64,000 nucleotides of DNA from Symsagittifera roscoffensis (Eukaryota; Xenacoelomorpha; Acoela; Convolutidae): positions 432,001 through 496,000 of the forward strand of contig NC_087067.1 in assembly GCF_963678635.1 (NCBI RefSeq), written 5' to 3'. A program made the translations under genes and the position numbers. How positions within the stretch are numbered: position 1 is the first letter of the stretch; each line of letters opens with the position of its first letter. The notes beneath the pieces are model-generated. The model saw nothing but the letters and a program-made list of their open reading frames with translations, made no database searches and had not been told where the DNA came from. Below, piece after piece: positions 35,801-44,558 of the stretch.

Positions 35801-38800
35801 GTGAAAATCTTACAACTTACTTTGAAAAAAAAAACAAGTTTCATATGAAGTTCAAAAGAATTAAATGCTTTTTATCAAACAGCAGATTCAAAACTTACAT
35901 CGGAAAAATTGCACCGGTTGCGGACAGTCTATTGGATTGCTTTTTTGGCATCTTGCTGGTCGGCAGAGCCTAGAAATACTGAGCTTTGGCAAAAAAATGT
36001 ATACGATACCGAGGTACACAAAGGACAGTTGAGATCAAAACTGGAAACCCCTACTGCTCTGCGTTGAAGCATATCAATGATTGGAATTGAAACCAGAATT
36101 AAACTGAAAAGTGTTTATTACATTCACATCAATCACTCACCAAAGAAGAAAAGCTTATGCAATGGTCATTAAAAAATGACAGCTAGTTTTAGATTTAACC
36201 ATTGCACAAAGCAAATAATGCTCGAGCACCATTGCTCAACTGCGTCACTAAAAAGTTTTTTTGAACGCATAATAATTGGAACTCTTTCCCAGTAAAGTTT
36301 CGGAAGTTTGGCAGTAACTAAAGATTCATTGAAAAAAATCAAATTTTTTGGTTCGGAAACTTTTGTTCGAAACGCATTAATTATAACCACTATCTAAAAA
36401 CTTTTACATGCATAAATTTGGGAAAAAAATGCAGTTTGATTTCATATATCTGTCATTAAGGGATTGGAACACATTCTAAATGTTTTTGATAGTTGTATTG
36501 AATTTTGGAAAATCATTCCTAGAAATTTTTTTATAAGAAAGTTATAAGACAGCTGAAATTTCCTACAAATCTTAGGAGTTCTAAGATAGGAGATTTTTAT
36601 GTGGGATGGTTTACACGGTTGGCCTCGTAATGACAAGAATTGCGCGATTAAATTAATTAAATTATATGACGATTAAGAAGAGCACATCCATGTCTTGTGC
36701 ACAGCAATTATGCGATCCATAGATATCAGGGCAGCTATCCAGTCGGGAGAGACCATGACAAAGAAAGTAATCGCTGTCATCAATCGGCAGATCATCATCG
36801 ATATCCCATGCATTGACTGTCCGTAAACTGAAACATTTCAAGATTTAATCAAAATTTAGGCTCACTCTACTTCGGATGACTTACCTACCCATTGTTACCA
36901 TATCAAAAGGCTCATTATTTTCGTTTTGACACGCTGCTGTTTTTGAGGACCGACCAGCGGTCTTCTCTGATTGGCTGAAAAGATCGAATATGGCTGTTTT
37001 TTTTTCGTGAACAAATACAGTGCTGATTTAAATTAACCGGACAAAACGCGCTAAACTTGAAATTTAAAACGCGTTTTTCTCAAATTGGGTTGAGTTTAGG
37101 TGAAAAATTATGATGACAAAACTTGCTTAAAATTTTAGCAGAATTAATATGGTGTAATTTGTTTTGCGAAATTCGGGCTCAAAATTTTACCACAAAAATG
37201 GGTCATTTTGGCTTTTCTTAGTTAATTAAAAATTACGCCAAAAATACCCAGTCAATCTCAGACATAATTATACCAAAGTGAGCCCCTTACGTAGCCCAAC
37301 AAACTTTAAGAAGGGTATATTCTCCAAAAAAAATTGCAAATCGTTTAAAAATTGTTTTTAAATAAAAAGTTGCTGTTTTATATAGTAAAAATGACCTTTT
37401 TTGTCTATCAAACAAAAATAAATTAACTTATACATTATTTTGGAGAAAATACCCTTCATAAAGTTTGTTGGGCTACGTAAGGGGCTCACTTTGGTATAAT
37501 TATGTCTGAGATTGACTGGGTATTTTTGGCGTAATTTTTAATTAACTAAGAAAAGCCAAAATGACCCATTTTTGTGGTAAAATTTTGAGCCCGAATTTCG
37601 CAAAACAAATTACACCATATTAATTCTGCTAAAATTTTAAGCAAGTTTTGTCATCATAATGTTTCACCTAAACTCAACCCAATTTGAGAAAAACGCGTTT
37701 TAAATTTCAAGCTTAGCGCGTTTTGTCCGGTTAATTTAAATCAGCACTGTATATTTGTTCACGAAAAAAAAACAGCGTTATTCGATCTGTTCAGCCAATC
37801 AGAGAAGACCGCTGGTCGCTGTCTAAAAGCGATTGAAACGAGAGAAAGGAGACTTTTGATATGGTGAAAACGTGTACGTAAGTCATCCGAGATATGAGTT
37901 AGTAATTCTAAGGATTGGTAGCACAGATGTCTTGTATACTCAACGAGTTGCTACGAGTGCCTCGAAGATTTTTTTTTGTACAAATGGGAATGAATGTACT
38001 CAATTTTTCAAATATTGGGCTCCTAATTGGGCGCCATTGCGTCCATTTTTTTCGGTGACAGCTATGGGACCAATGTTACTGAGAATTCAGCCCCTTGTAT
38101 GGCAATTATTAGCAAAAGTTTCGACTCGGGCCGGGCGATCTTCAATGGTTATGACTGAATTGCGCCGGAATTAATTGTGATGATTGAAATTGGCGATCTG
38201 CTAGTAAAACAAACTCGCGTTCTTGGCCCAATAATAACGATTGGGAAGAACTTTGCAACCCTCGTCCTCGTCCTCGTCTCTAATCATGTACAGCTCCTTT
38301 AGTGTTTTCACGTCGATCAACGCAACACTTTCTATAAATCACGGTTGCTCTTTTTTTTTACAACTGGCACTTTAACTTAATACTCTACGATGGGGGATAC
38401 CCAAGTCTATTGCCCAGCTAGCCTACTCAGGAGGTCTGTGTGAATTTGTTTCAGCGTCTCTTTTTGAACTGCTCCTTAAATGGGATTTTTTGGATAGCGA
38501 GCACTATGTTTGAACTGTTAATTGAATATGTCGAGAACTTATGGATTATTGCTCCACTTAGCATAGAGGCACTTAGCATACTGGTGAGATGTTCAGTTTG
38601 AAATTGTCAGACCGTGTATTTGATCCCATGCCAGGGTAATGATAGTGACTCAATGAGGACGAGCTCTCTCTTGCCTCTAGTTTCAGGTCTATCGCAGCCT
38701 GAACAATTTCGGCTGCAAAAAAAGGTACCATGTGAAAGTTCTAGACGCAAAAAACGGCCTGGAATCGAAAAAAAGACAAAACATCACAGCTGGAATGTGG

Positions 38801-41800
38801 GGAGATAATACAAATGGACTATTCTCGACAGGACTGTTAAGGCCTACTGATAGCTCCTCTGCGATTCGCAGGAACATTATTATTATTGTTCCTACCATTG
38901 ATATTGGAGAGGAACTTTGCACTCTGGTGTATTTTAGTTTTTTTTGTTTTTCACGCAAAATCAGCTAAAACAAATAATCATCAGTAAGATTTGGGTGTTA
39001 TAGCATATAAAAACCACTTCAGTTGAGATTCTAATGAAATTTAAAAACTTTCAAAAAAATATCCAGGTGTCGAGGAAAACTGGTTTTTTGATTTTTAGCT
39101 CATTTTCAAGCAAAAATCGCGATCAAGAAACGTTCGTTATATCGAAATCAACTATTTTCATTATAACTTTAGGCTCACAAAACTTGACAGCAGCAAAAAA
39201 ATTTTGTCGATTATGCTGAATTCACTATTTCTCTACGCAATCATGTAATCCACTAAAAACGGCATTAATTTGAAAAAAATTGCAAAAACAAAATTTTTTT
39301 TTTATAAGTATGATCAGAACATGCTGAGCTACTTGCAGAGGAACCGGTTGTCCCTGCTCTTATTTGTTTTTGTCCGAACGATGAGACGCGAGCCAGTGCA
39401 TTGGCAAAATCTCAAACTGATTGTTTTTTAAATTATTTTATAATTGTCGATGAAACAAATGGAAACAATTTTGTTTTGATACACCATATAAAACCAACCC
39501 TATGTCTTCAATGGTAGTGACAATGATCAAATGTGGCAAGAAAAACTGCAAACGAATATCTTTATTTCAATGAAAACAAATAGCATAAATAAGATTTTTG
39601 TTTTCTTTCCTGTTTTCGTTTATATCAATAAGCACACGCATAAATATAACCTCAATGTTACTGCAGTTAATTTCTCTTCAACATGCCACAATAAAATTTT
39701 TTTTTGTAATTTTCAAGCAAAAATGTGTTGAAAACGAAGTTTGGGAACTAATTTTTATTAATAATGTATATATTGAAAAATCTGAATGCAAATAATTCGG
39801 CCCAATTCTTGTTTCTGTCTTGTCTTTTCAAGCTCAAGTGAAAAAAAAAACTGCATAAAATGACTCAAGAATTAAGACCGCAGATACCGTTGGATAACAA
39901 ATACCCAAGATAATTTTCGTAGCTTTGCTTCACTGTTTAGTTTTATCACACTTAGATTTTGCGTCACTTTTACAGCAACTAAACGTATGTCTAATGCTTT
40001 CTGTAGAGAAGCAAGTAATCTGGGTTTTGGAACGAACATCTTTGAGACACGTAACACCTTGCTGCTCAGAGTGAAAGCAAGTTCCCGGGTTGACCTCCAT
40101 ACACCGAAAATGCTTATCATACAATTCCATACATCCATACTAAAAATGGTTGAAAACTGGTATAAACTCATTTCTGTGGCTGTATGATTCTAATAAAGCA
40201 ATCTGGTGATAAAAAACTGAGGTTTTCCTTTTTTGAAAAAAATGCTTATCATACAATTCCCATATATGGAAATTGTACGACTGGCATTTTTTTGATGGCG
40301 ACACAAAAAATTTTTCAAGTAATTTTGAAAATTTAGCCCAAAATTTTTTTGGTTTTTTTTTCAATCGCAAATTGATTTTCGTACGCAAACAAACATTTTT
40401 CGAAAAAAAATTTTTGCATGCAAAATTTAATATTTTGTGTGCATAACGTAGTCCTGGATACGATAAAATTGGCTTTTATTTTCTTTTCACTTAATTTTTT
40501 TTTCAAAAACGCTGAAAATTCCTCTTTCTTTTGTATGGGGTGTTAATGTACGCCTTGATCAACGTCTGATAATTTGAAAATTCAAAAATTTAATATAATC
40601 ATCATTAAAAAATTTTGCCAAAAAATAAATGTTTGTTACTTTTGTTATATCAATTGTGAAAGACAGCCAAATTCAGGTCGTTATCTATGCATTGTAAATG
40701 CAAGACCGTCCAACCTTTGGTGTTTTGAGTAACCAAGGTCTTTGTCACTTGTGTTTGGTTGGAACTACAACCGAAAATTTTTCAGAAAATAAATTTAGAA
40801 AGAAAAAATCAAAATTTTTCGATTATGGGAAAACACCTATCATACAATTTTCATATATGGAAAAATGCTTATCATAGAGTTTTCATACAATTTTCTGTAC
40901 GTATGGAATTGTATGAAATTGTATGACAAGAAGTTTCTCATATATGGAAATTGTATGATAAGAAGTTTTGGTCAACCCGGGTTATTAATTGAGACTGAAA
41001 GCAAAATTGAAGTGAAAACTGTGATATATTCACATCAATAACTCACTTAAAGAAAAATTTTTGCCCATTACGAGGCCAAACTGTGCTTTTTGGGAAAATT
41101 AAGCGGATTCCGCAACAAGGACGTTCCCTTTGTTCTTCTTTTGTGCTTTCATTTCCTTTGATTGTTCCGACACAAATTTCACATGTTTAAAGTCTTGTCT
41201 CTGGAATCCAGGAGCAGATCAGACAGACACCAAATTATGCGCCTATTCAGTGCACAGTTTGGACTCGTGATGTCAATACCATTGAAAACTGACAGCTAGA
41301 TTTAAAACTAACCATCGCACACTGCAAATATTAATGGAAAACCATTGCTTAACTGCTTTTTTGAAGTCCAAAAAGTGGACTTCTCTGCCAGTAAATTTAC
41401 GGAAGCTGGACAATATCATCTGTTTTGATTCATTTTTTTACATTATAGTGTACATTTTAGTTTAAATGAAGTGTTTTTCACTCTCACGGCTGAGGTGCGA
41501 CTGGCGCTTGAAGTTCATGAAATTCATCTTAACCTTTCTCAACAAGGAAAAGATACAAGCTTGGAATGAAGGGCTGATCGCTTCACTTTTCGACAAATTT
41601 TACCGCCTATGTTTTGCGTGGCGGCAGATTCCTGTGTCACTGTTAGAATTTTTCGGCAAATCAGATATTTTTTTCGGGTAAGTCGAATGCTGCTCTATCA
41701 TCCCCTCCCCGTATGAAACCGATATATTTTTCAAGCTTCTTTGGATGTTGTACATAATTAATGAGCCAGAAAAATGAGAATTTTGTCTTCTGGCTTTACC

Positions 41801-44558
41801 GCAATTTTTCTTGAGTGCTCTTTTTAGGAAACGATCAATAAATTGTAAATTTAGAGGTTAACTTGAATATCACTCGACTCTTCTTGGTTTCTACTTTAAA
41901 AAACTCACCCGAGGGCAAATTTCCTTCAAACTTGCAGCGATCTGAGAAATATCAGACCTTTCAAACTCAAAGGAGCATATATTTAGAAATTTTGAACTCT
42001 TCAATTATTGCAGAGCTGATTTATGCAATCGTTATATTTCACATCCAATTGTCGCTCAAGTTGAATTATATAGATTTTCATTCGTTTTTGTCACATTACC
42101 ATGTTTGTATGAAATCGCCAAAAAACTAACTTGCTAGAAAAATATTTGGCATATTTGACGCTGTTGTAAGCCTGCAAGCTCGCTTTTTTCGCTCAAAACT
42201 GAAATCCAAGTCAAAAATTTAAACCAGGTTTTATCGATAGTGAGAAAAATTTTTGAAAATGTATTTAATGTCGTTCGATTCACGACTAAAAAGGCTTCAG
42301 TTTGGTGTATCATTCGTCCTATTGTGATGCATATTTTTAGTATCTGATTTTGTGTTGAAAAGAAGAAACTAAAACACACCCGAATACTGTGTTTCTCCAC
42401 ATTTTGCAAATGGTCCAATCAATGAAAAAAGAACCTGCGAAAAGTAAAATTTGAGCGTGAACAAACTTAAAAATTTTTACTAAGAGAAACAAACAAAAAA
42501 ATCATCGCGACCTATATAAAAGCTTCCACCACGTTCATTGACTCAATAATAAAAATAATTTAAAGTTTTTAAGAACTGCTCCAGAGTCAGGTTGGTAATG
42601 AAAAAGTAAAATCAGTCTAAAAATCAGCTGAAATTGGTTTTGAGAGCAACGAAGCTTGCAGACCCGGGTTTTCTGACAATGAGTGCGCGTTTTTGAGAAT
42701 GTAATATAGGCCAATTGGACAAAATTATTTGTAGAAAAATGACTAAAATTACAAAAATAAAAAAAAACATTCAATTTTTTTCAATGATTTCGCAGGAAAT
42801 GTTTGAATGTTTCTTTTTGTTCTATAATTTAAAAAACTCCAACAACTAATTTTTTAGCTTAAATCTAAGCTTTTAAGCATTAATTTAGGAACAATTAAAA
42901 TGTAGGCCTGCTCGCTGGCTTCATTCGCTCGAAATAAAACAAAAAATCAAAAAAAATGCAAACCATTTTTTCTGAGCACCGGTGATTTTTTTTGAAAGTA
43001 TTAAAGATGGTTCAAATCGAAACTGTAAAGGCTTTGATATGATACATCACTGAACCAAGTTCGAAGATTATTTGTGTTACTTGGTTCTGTGTGGAAAACA
43101 AAAAGAAAAAAACTAAAACACACCCGAATAGAAAGTTTCTCCTTTTTTCAATAGTCGGATTAACAAGAATAGCCGGTTGCTATCGTGATGCGACAATTCG
43201 TAAAATACGACAATTCGTAACAGTAGATTGCGCGAGGAACACTGATTCACACGCAGTATTCATCTCGTGCCGGTTGTAAGCACAGCGGAGCAAGCGTTTT
43301 CTACTTGCCAATGCCTTGTTACGATTTGTCGCTTGTTTCGAATTATCGCCTGTTACGAAGTGTCGCTTTTTACGAATTGTCGCCCGCCGGTTACTATACA
43401 AGTAGAACAGAATCTTCCGACCATTTTCATAAAGACTACAAATGAAAGTTCTTCAAATTGTTGACCTTTTTTGTACGTGGTGTGATAATAAAAATATACA
43501 CACGCATATAAATTTAGTAAATTAAGCATATTGTACAACAACTGTCTTCATAAAAAATACTAAACAACAAATGAAAAAATATTTCAAAAAAATCGAAACT
43601 TTCTCTACTTTTATCTAATTCGAGATTTTTGAAATTTTTTTTATAAAAAATTATGAACGGGAAGTATCGTATAAAGCTTTCAAAATTAGTTTCCATTCAA
43701 AAAAATTAAATTTTTGTAGCATAAAAGACCAGTTTAACAAGTTATCATCACTTTATTATGTCGAAAAACCGGAAACTTCAAACCGGTTCTTCTCGACACT
43801 GGGGTTGTTTCCGAAACTTTCAATGTCGTTTGAGTCACGAGTAAAAAGGCTTTAAATGATATATTAATCGAATCCGATGATTTCTCTGGTACCTGATTTG
43901 TGTGGAAAACAAAAAAAAAGAAAAAACTAATACACATCCCAATACAAAGTTCCTCCACATTTTTTAAATGTCGGAACAATAAATAGACCTCTGAATTGAA
44001 TTGCAGTTGATTTAGTGCTTTTAGATAAAAAACAATCCGTTCTTAAGAAAACAGCACTTGCATTTGTCTCAGTTGAATATTTAAAACCAAAAATGTATCA
44101 CTTTGACTTTTATAAATTTATGAAATTCAAACAAAAATGAAAATACATTTTACTTAATTTGTATACTTTTTGTTGTGTTAATTTTAAATGTGTGTTTTTT
44201 ATTACTGCCTATGATTTCTATATTTCTATACTTTCTATCTTTCTTTCATGTTATTATTATTAGGAAACTCACTGGTTGAGTAGCAGGTCATGATGATGCT
44301 TAGGATTCGCTTGAAGCACTCGAAGATAGCTTGCATCCACATCAGCGTCCGCGCAGAAAAGTCCCCTTCTAGCCCCCGGGCTATGAGGACGACAACTCCC
44401 TGGGACACAAGTGAAGTCCCAGATACAACCCAGTTTGTCACAACCGCCCAAAAGGGGGGCCCACTGAATCCGCCGGAAAAATCGGGACGAAACCCAAATC
44501 CAGTGTTTGTCGCGTTTTCGTTAAACTCGGCAACATCCACTCCAAAGAATCGACTCAT
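23756..44558 (-). CDS. 7-transmembrane receptor, nematode chemoreceptor-like (six exons)
   Basis: Predicted exons: 44273-44558, 36686-36827, 35474-35599, 34491-34701, 24332-24412, 23756-23899. They join in one frame to 329 residues, the usual length of nematode chemoreceptors. Topology: N-terminal NATN glycosylation motif, TM1 around WAVVTNWVVSGTSLVS, TM2 near ILSIIMTCYST, TM3 ending in the G-protein-coupling DR of SMDRIIAVHK, a basic WYKQNCTQK loop, TM4 FIPILASTAILLAIG, TM5 GFPSVLLMVLLTGILLAML, a basic Ser-rich loop, TM6 LYTMFAALQLFLFIVG, TM7 with LSYLVIP and a short basic tail. It would act at the surface of a sensory neuron; ligand unknown and subfamily not assigned. Introns 1 (7.4 kb) and 4 (10.1 kb) are full of repeats. 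The intron 2 boundaries are weak, so exon 2/3 ends may be wrong. It could be an inactive gene with a conserved frame. Confidence 0.7.
24332..24412 (-). CDS. receptor exon 5 (TM6)
   Basis: Acceptor TTTTCTCTTTCAG and donor GTGAGTGAAT both fit consensus. 27 codons beginning VTIALTVNSVLYTM, one membrane span. Separated from exon 4 by 10 kb of transposon-rich intron, yet in phase with it. Confidence 0.65.
24413..25432. other. receptor intron 4, part next to exon 5
   Basis: AT-rich intronic DNA up to the family B LTR. No gene, repeat or structure stood out. Confidence 0.5.
25433..25646 (-). repeat. EB 3' LTR
   Basis: Pairs with 31776-31987; shared blocks include CTAACTAGACCAGCTTAAA-like, GCTCGCTCACTCCAAAG and AAGATAATTG-like segments. 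Outer boundary approximate. Confidence 0.75.
25647..25657 (-). promoter_or_regulatory. EB polypurine tract
   Basis: GTAAGGGGAAG on the minus strand directly abuts the start of the 3' LTR, the expected site for plus-strand DNA priming. Confidence 0.55.
26416..26922 (-). pseudogene. pol: EB polyprotein C-terminal tail
   Basis: 168 open codons, acidic overall, with VPSRPRRNVGPLKRYGES near its end. A basic Arg/Pro/Lys motif of this kind closes many nematode gypsy-type polyproteins after integrase. Located just before the 3' LTR. Possibly the distal part of integrase; no start of its own is implied. Confidence 0.5.
27000..28830 (-). pseudogene. pol: EB integrase
   Basis: The zinc-binding end is suggested by LLHETYPGQFGMK near 28230. 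The core shows DFAGPLDPSWGYFKYILLC near 28040 with the first catalytic Asp. The place of the second Asp reads RVEHASCYTG instead of a TDxG-type motif, so the Asp is replaced by Glu. The third acid was not located with confidence. The frame is broken, with C-terminal pieces at 27389-27649 and 27175-27384. Confidence 0.55.
28823..29011. repeat. imperfect tandem duplication in EB
   Basis: A unit starting TTTCCGGAATTTGTTCAATC and ending near CGACGGATTTATAAT occurs twice head to tail. Each unit includes one or two GACGGATTTATAAT blocks. Confidence 0.6.
29200..30672 (-). pseudogene. pol: EB reverse transcriptase and RNase H
   Basis: N-terminal RT at 30220-30672 with FHDPLKPIRLKERRVPHHL, then motif A as FSQLDLDD near 30070, GLGHMPNEFQRVMDSTIE near 29940, and the active-site box reading NLNLDDILIS at about 29897, where the usual Tyr of YxDD is Asn. 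The thumb and connection (29395-29746) contain LLSFFGSTNQFIKFLP, followed by the RNase H start KSDASHNGLGAMLD. Stops between pieces make it inactive. Confidence 0.7.
30627..30870 (-). pseudogene. pol: EB aspartic protease
   Basis: Starts with VQVDSVTPVNFV, which fits the DSG/DTG-T active-site pattern of retroviral proteases with the Gly lost. Located between the gag knuckle and RT as expected. 74 open codons follow the active site. Confidence 0.5.
31090..31760 (-). pseudogene. gag: EB gag with capsid-like segment and broken zinc knuckle
   Basis: The region 31760-31330 reads through stops as a gag capsid: an EQFWGALAEMATKCNLSS segment, then IRDIFINNLKNYEIQRNLLT. At 31130-31190 a knuckle reads CTSCNLKGRFTKN, with Arg in place of His and a TGA where the final Cys belongs. 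Confidence 0.6.
31776..31987 (-). repeat. EB 5' LTR
   Basis: Starts TGTTGTGATT on the minus strand; pairs with 25433-25646. Inner boundary approximate. Confidence 0.75.
31988..32900. other. intron 4, unassigned
   Basis: No gene seen. The first bases (GATCACGCTAG near 31991) recur near 34150, possibly the decayed LTR of the family C remnant. The part near 32290-32600 is pyrimidine-rich and includes a duplicated TTCTTTATGCTTA near 32580. Confidence 0.35.
33000..33450 (-). pseudogene. EC: gag-protease remnant of a third LTR element family
   Basis: The minus strand near 33415-33370 encodes RCSHCKKTGHYEITC, a complete CX2CX4HX4C knuckle. About 190 bases downstream (33013-33222) an open frame reads FMLRVNGY, then DDSGSAVLIFS and a basic helix, the pattern of a retroviral aspartic protease with intact DSG. 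A stop and shift lie between. No RT follows within the intron, so only a gag-protease stub remains. It differs from the family A and B proteases. Confidence 0.55.
33451..34490. other. intron 4, unassigned part next to exon 4
   Basis: May include the gag N-terminus of EC, but no recognisable motif. GATCACGCTAGC at about 34150 is the partner of the copy near 31991. No host exon seen. Confidence 0.35.
34491..34701 (-). CDS. receptor exon 4 (extracellular loop 2, TM5, loop 3)
   Basis: Acceptor CGTTTTTAG, donor GTGAGTATCC. Encodes a Cys-containing loop, TM5 and the basic Ser-rich loop HKRSKEASTRSNSK. Ends in phase 0, matching exon 5. Confidence 0.7.
35474..35599 (-). CDS. receptor exon 3 (intracellular loop 2, TM4)
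   Basis: Encodes GVWYKQNCTQKAAFIPIL and a hydrophobic TM4. The donor GTAATT leaves two bases that fit exon 4. The acceptor at CTTTGAAAG is poor; the true start could be a few codons later. Confidence 0.6.
35600..36685. other. receptor intron 2
   Basis: 1.1 kb. Contains a small intron-like segment near 36100-36140 (GTGAGTGATTGATGTGAATG ... TTTTCAG, minus strand) and a following stretch near 36160-36330, both of which have diverged matches at 41000-41430 in intron 1. Confidence 0.4.
36686..36827 (-). CDS. receptor exon 2 (TM3, DR motif)
   Basis: Acceptor is GTTTCAG, fitting the nematode consensus. Encodes YGQSMHGISMMICRL, then a hydrophobic run and SMDRIIAVHK. The donor placed at GTGCTC is weak; it was chosen because it keeps phase with exon 3. 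Confidence 0.65.
36860..37900. repeat. large palindrome (inverted repeat) in receptor intron 1
   Basis: The inner arms 36951-37331 and 37437-37818 are inverted copies with only scattered mismatches, around a loop of about 105 bp. An outer, more diverged part pairs 36860-36950 with 37819-37900 and includes GGATGACTTAC on one side and its complement on the other. No coding sequence. Transcription through it as intron RNA would give a long hairpin. It could be a foldback/MITE-type transposon or an inverted duplication of local DNA. Confidence 0.8.
37901..38683. other. intron 1, no gene assigned
   Basis: Base composition is locally less AT-rich and a plus-strand frame (37872-38174) is open for 100 codons, but neither it nor the opposite strand resembles a known protein or has good splice context. 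Confidence 0.35.
38684..38968 (+). CDS. possible exon of an unrecognised gene
   Basis: A TCTAGTTTCAG acceptor precedes 95 open codons starting VYRSLNNFGCKKRYHVKV and including NITAGMWGDNTNGLFSTG. Codon use looks more protein-like than the surroundings. No ATG start, downstream exon or family could be identified, and it lies on the strand opposite the receptor gene, inside its intron. It could be a nested gene, a gene fragment or chance. Confidence 0.2.
   Translation, partial: QVYRSLNNFGCKKRYHVKVLDAKNGLESKKRQNITAGMWGDNTNGLFSTGLLRPTDSSSAIRRNIIIIVPTIDIGEELCTLVYFSFFCFSRKIS
38969..39929. other. intron 1, no gene seen
   Basis: AT-rich; short open frames on the plus strand are Lys/Phe/Asn-rich and look accidental. 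Confidence 0.4.
39930..40994 (-). pseudogene. cysteine-rich terminal exon split by a TIR element
   Basis: Minus strand: a TTTTGCTTTCAG acceptor at 40995 opens an exon of which 13 bases (40982-40994) lie right of the TIR element and 154 bases (39930-40083) left of it. Removing the 898-bp element leaves an open frame ending at 39930 with six Cys: C-x8-C-x11-C-x11-CC-x7-C, including TCLKDVRSKTQITCFSTES and SCCKSDAKSKC. The spacing with a CC pair near the end suggests a small secreted, disulfide-rich (Ly6- or ET-like) domain, but no family is assigned. Upstream exons may lie at 41070-41300, on the same strand within receptor intron 1. Confidence 0.35.
40084..40981. mobile_element. non-autonomous TIR element (about 898 bp)
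   Basis: Begins CCCGGGTTGACC and ends with the exact complement GGTCAACCCGGG. Sub-terminal sequence on both sides repeats the motif CTTATCATACAATT or its complement many times, for example near 40116, 40242, 40841 and 40960. No transposase frame. The immediate flanks offer at most a TT duplication, so the superfamily is not assigned. Confidence 0.7.
41030..41430. repeat. diverged copy of the receptor intron 2 segment
   Basis: The stretch with AAAACTGACAGCTAGATTTA near 41286 and ACCATTGCTTAACTGC near 41342 matches 36170-36250 (AAATGACAGCTAGTTTTAG, ACCATTGCTCAACTGC). A small intron-like segment near 41000-41050 matches that near 36110-36140. This indicates a local duplication of part of the locus. 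Confidence 0.5.
42180..43985. repeat. three-copy local repeat in receptor intron 1
   Basis: Copies near 42216-42432, 42985-43160 and 43790-43985 share the order CACGA(C/G)TAAAAAGGCTT-like block, a TGTG(T/G)GGAAAACAAAAAGAA-like block and CACACCCGAATA-like block ending with TTTCTCCACATTTT. Spacing is about 0.75-0.8 kb. No coding capacity is credible; open frames on the minus strand in two copies reflect the shared DNA. Confidence 0.55.
43190..43383. mobile_element. 194-bp foldback element
   Basis: 34-bp ends: GCGACAATTCGTAAAATACG... at the left and its complement ...CTTTTTACGAATTGTCGC at the right, with three mismatches. Internally the motif CGACAATTCGTAA repeats on the left and GTTACGA(A/T)(G/T)TGTCGC on the right. 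Relatively GC-rich for this intron. No coding capacity. Likely a small MITE-like element. Confidence 0.6.
44273..44558 (-). CDS. receptor exon 1 (N-terminus, TM1, TM2)
   Basis: Starts at ATG 44558 and runs 95 codons plus one base to a canonical GTGAGT donor. Extracellular start with NATN, a Gly/Pro/Phe-rich stretch, then TM1 and TM2. GC content is clearly above the surrounding intron, typical of coding sequence here. The one leftover base (A) joins TT at the start of exon 2. Confidence 0.7.

Noticed and set aside
35677-35973. 98-codon plus-strand frame in receptor intron 2
   Set aside because: Lys/Phe/Ile-rich, AT-driven composition with no motif or splice context.
36020-36110. A hydrophobic stretch (LILVSIPIIDML) after a TTTTCAG acceptor, considered as an alternative TM4 exon of the receptor
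   Set aside because: It does not fit the phase of exon 2 or exon 4, and exon 3 already supplies TM4 with the expected WYKQNCTQK loop before it.
36880-36950. Possible receptor exon encoding a short FDMVTMG segment before a GTAAGT
   Set aside because: Exon 1 joins exon 2 directly in frame, and the sequence belongs to the outer arm of the palindrome.
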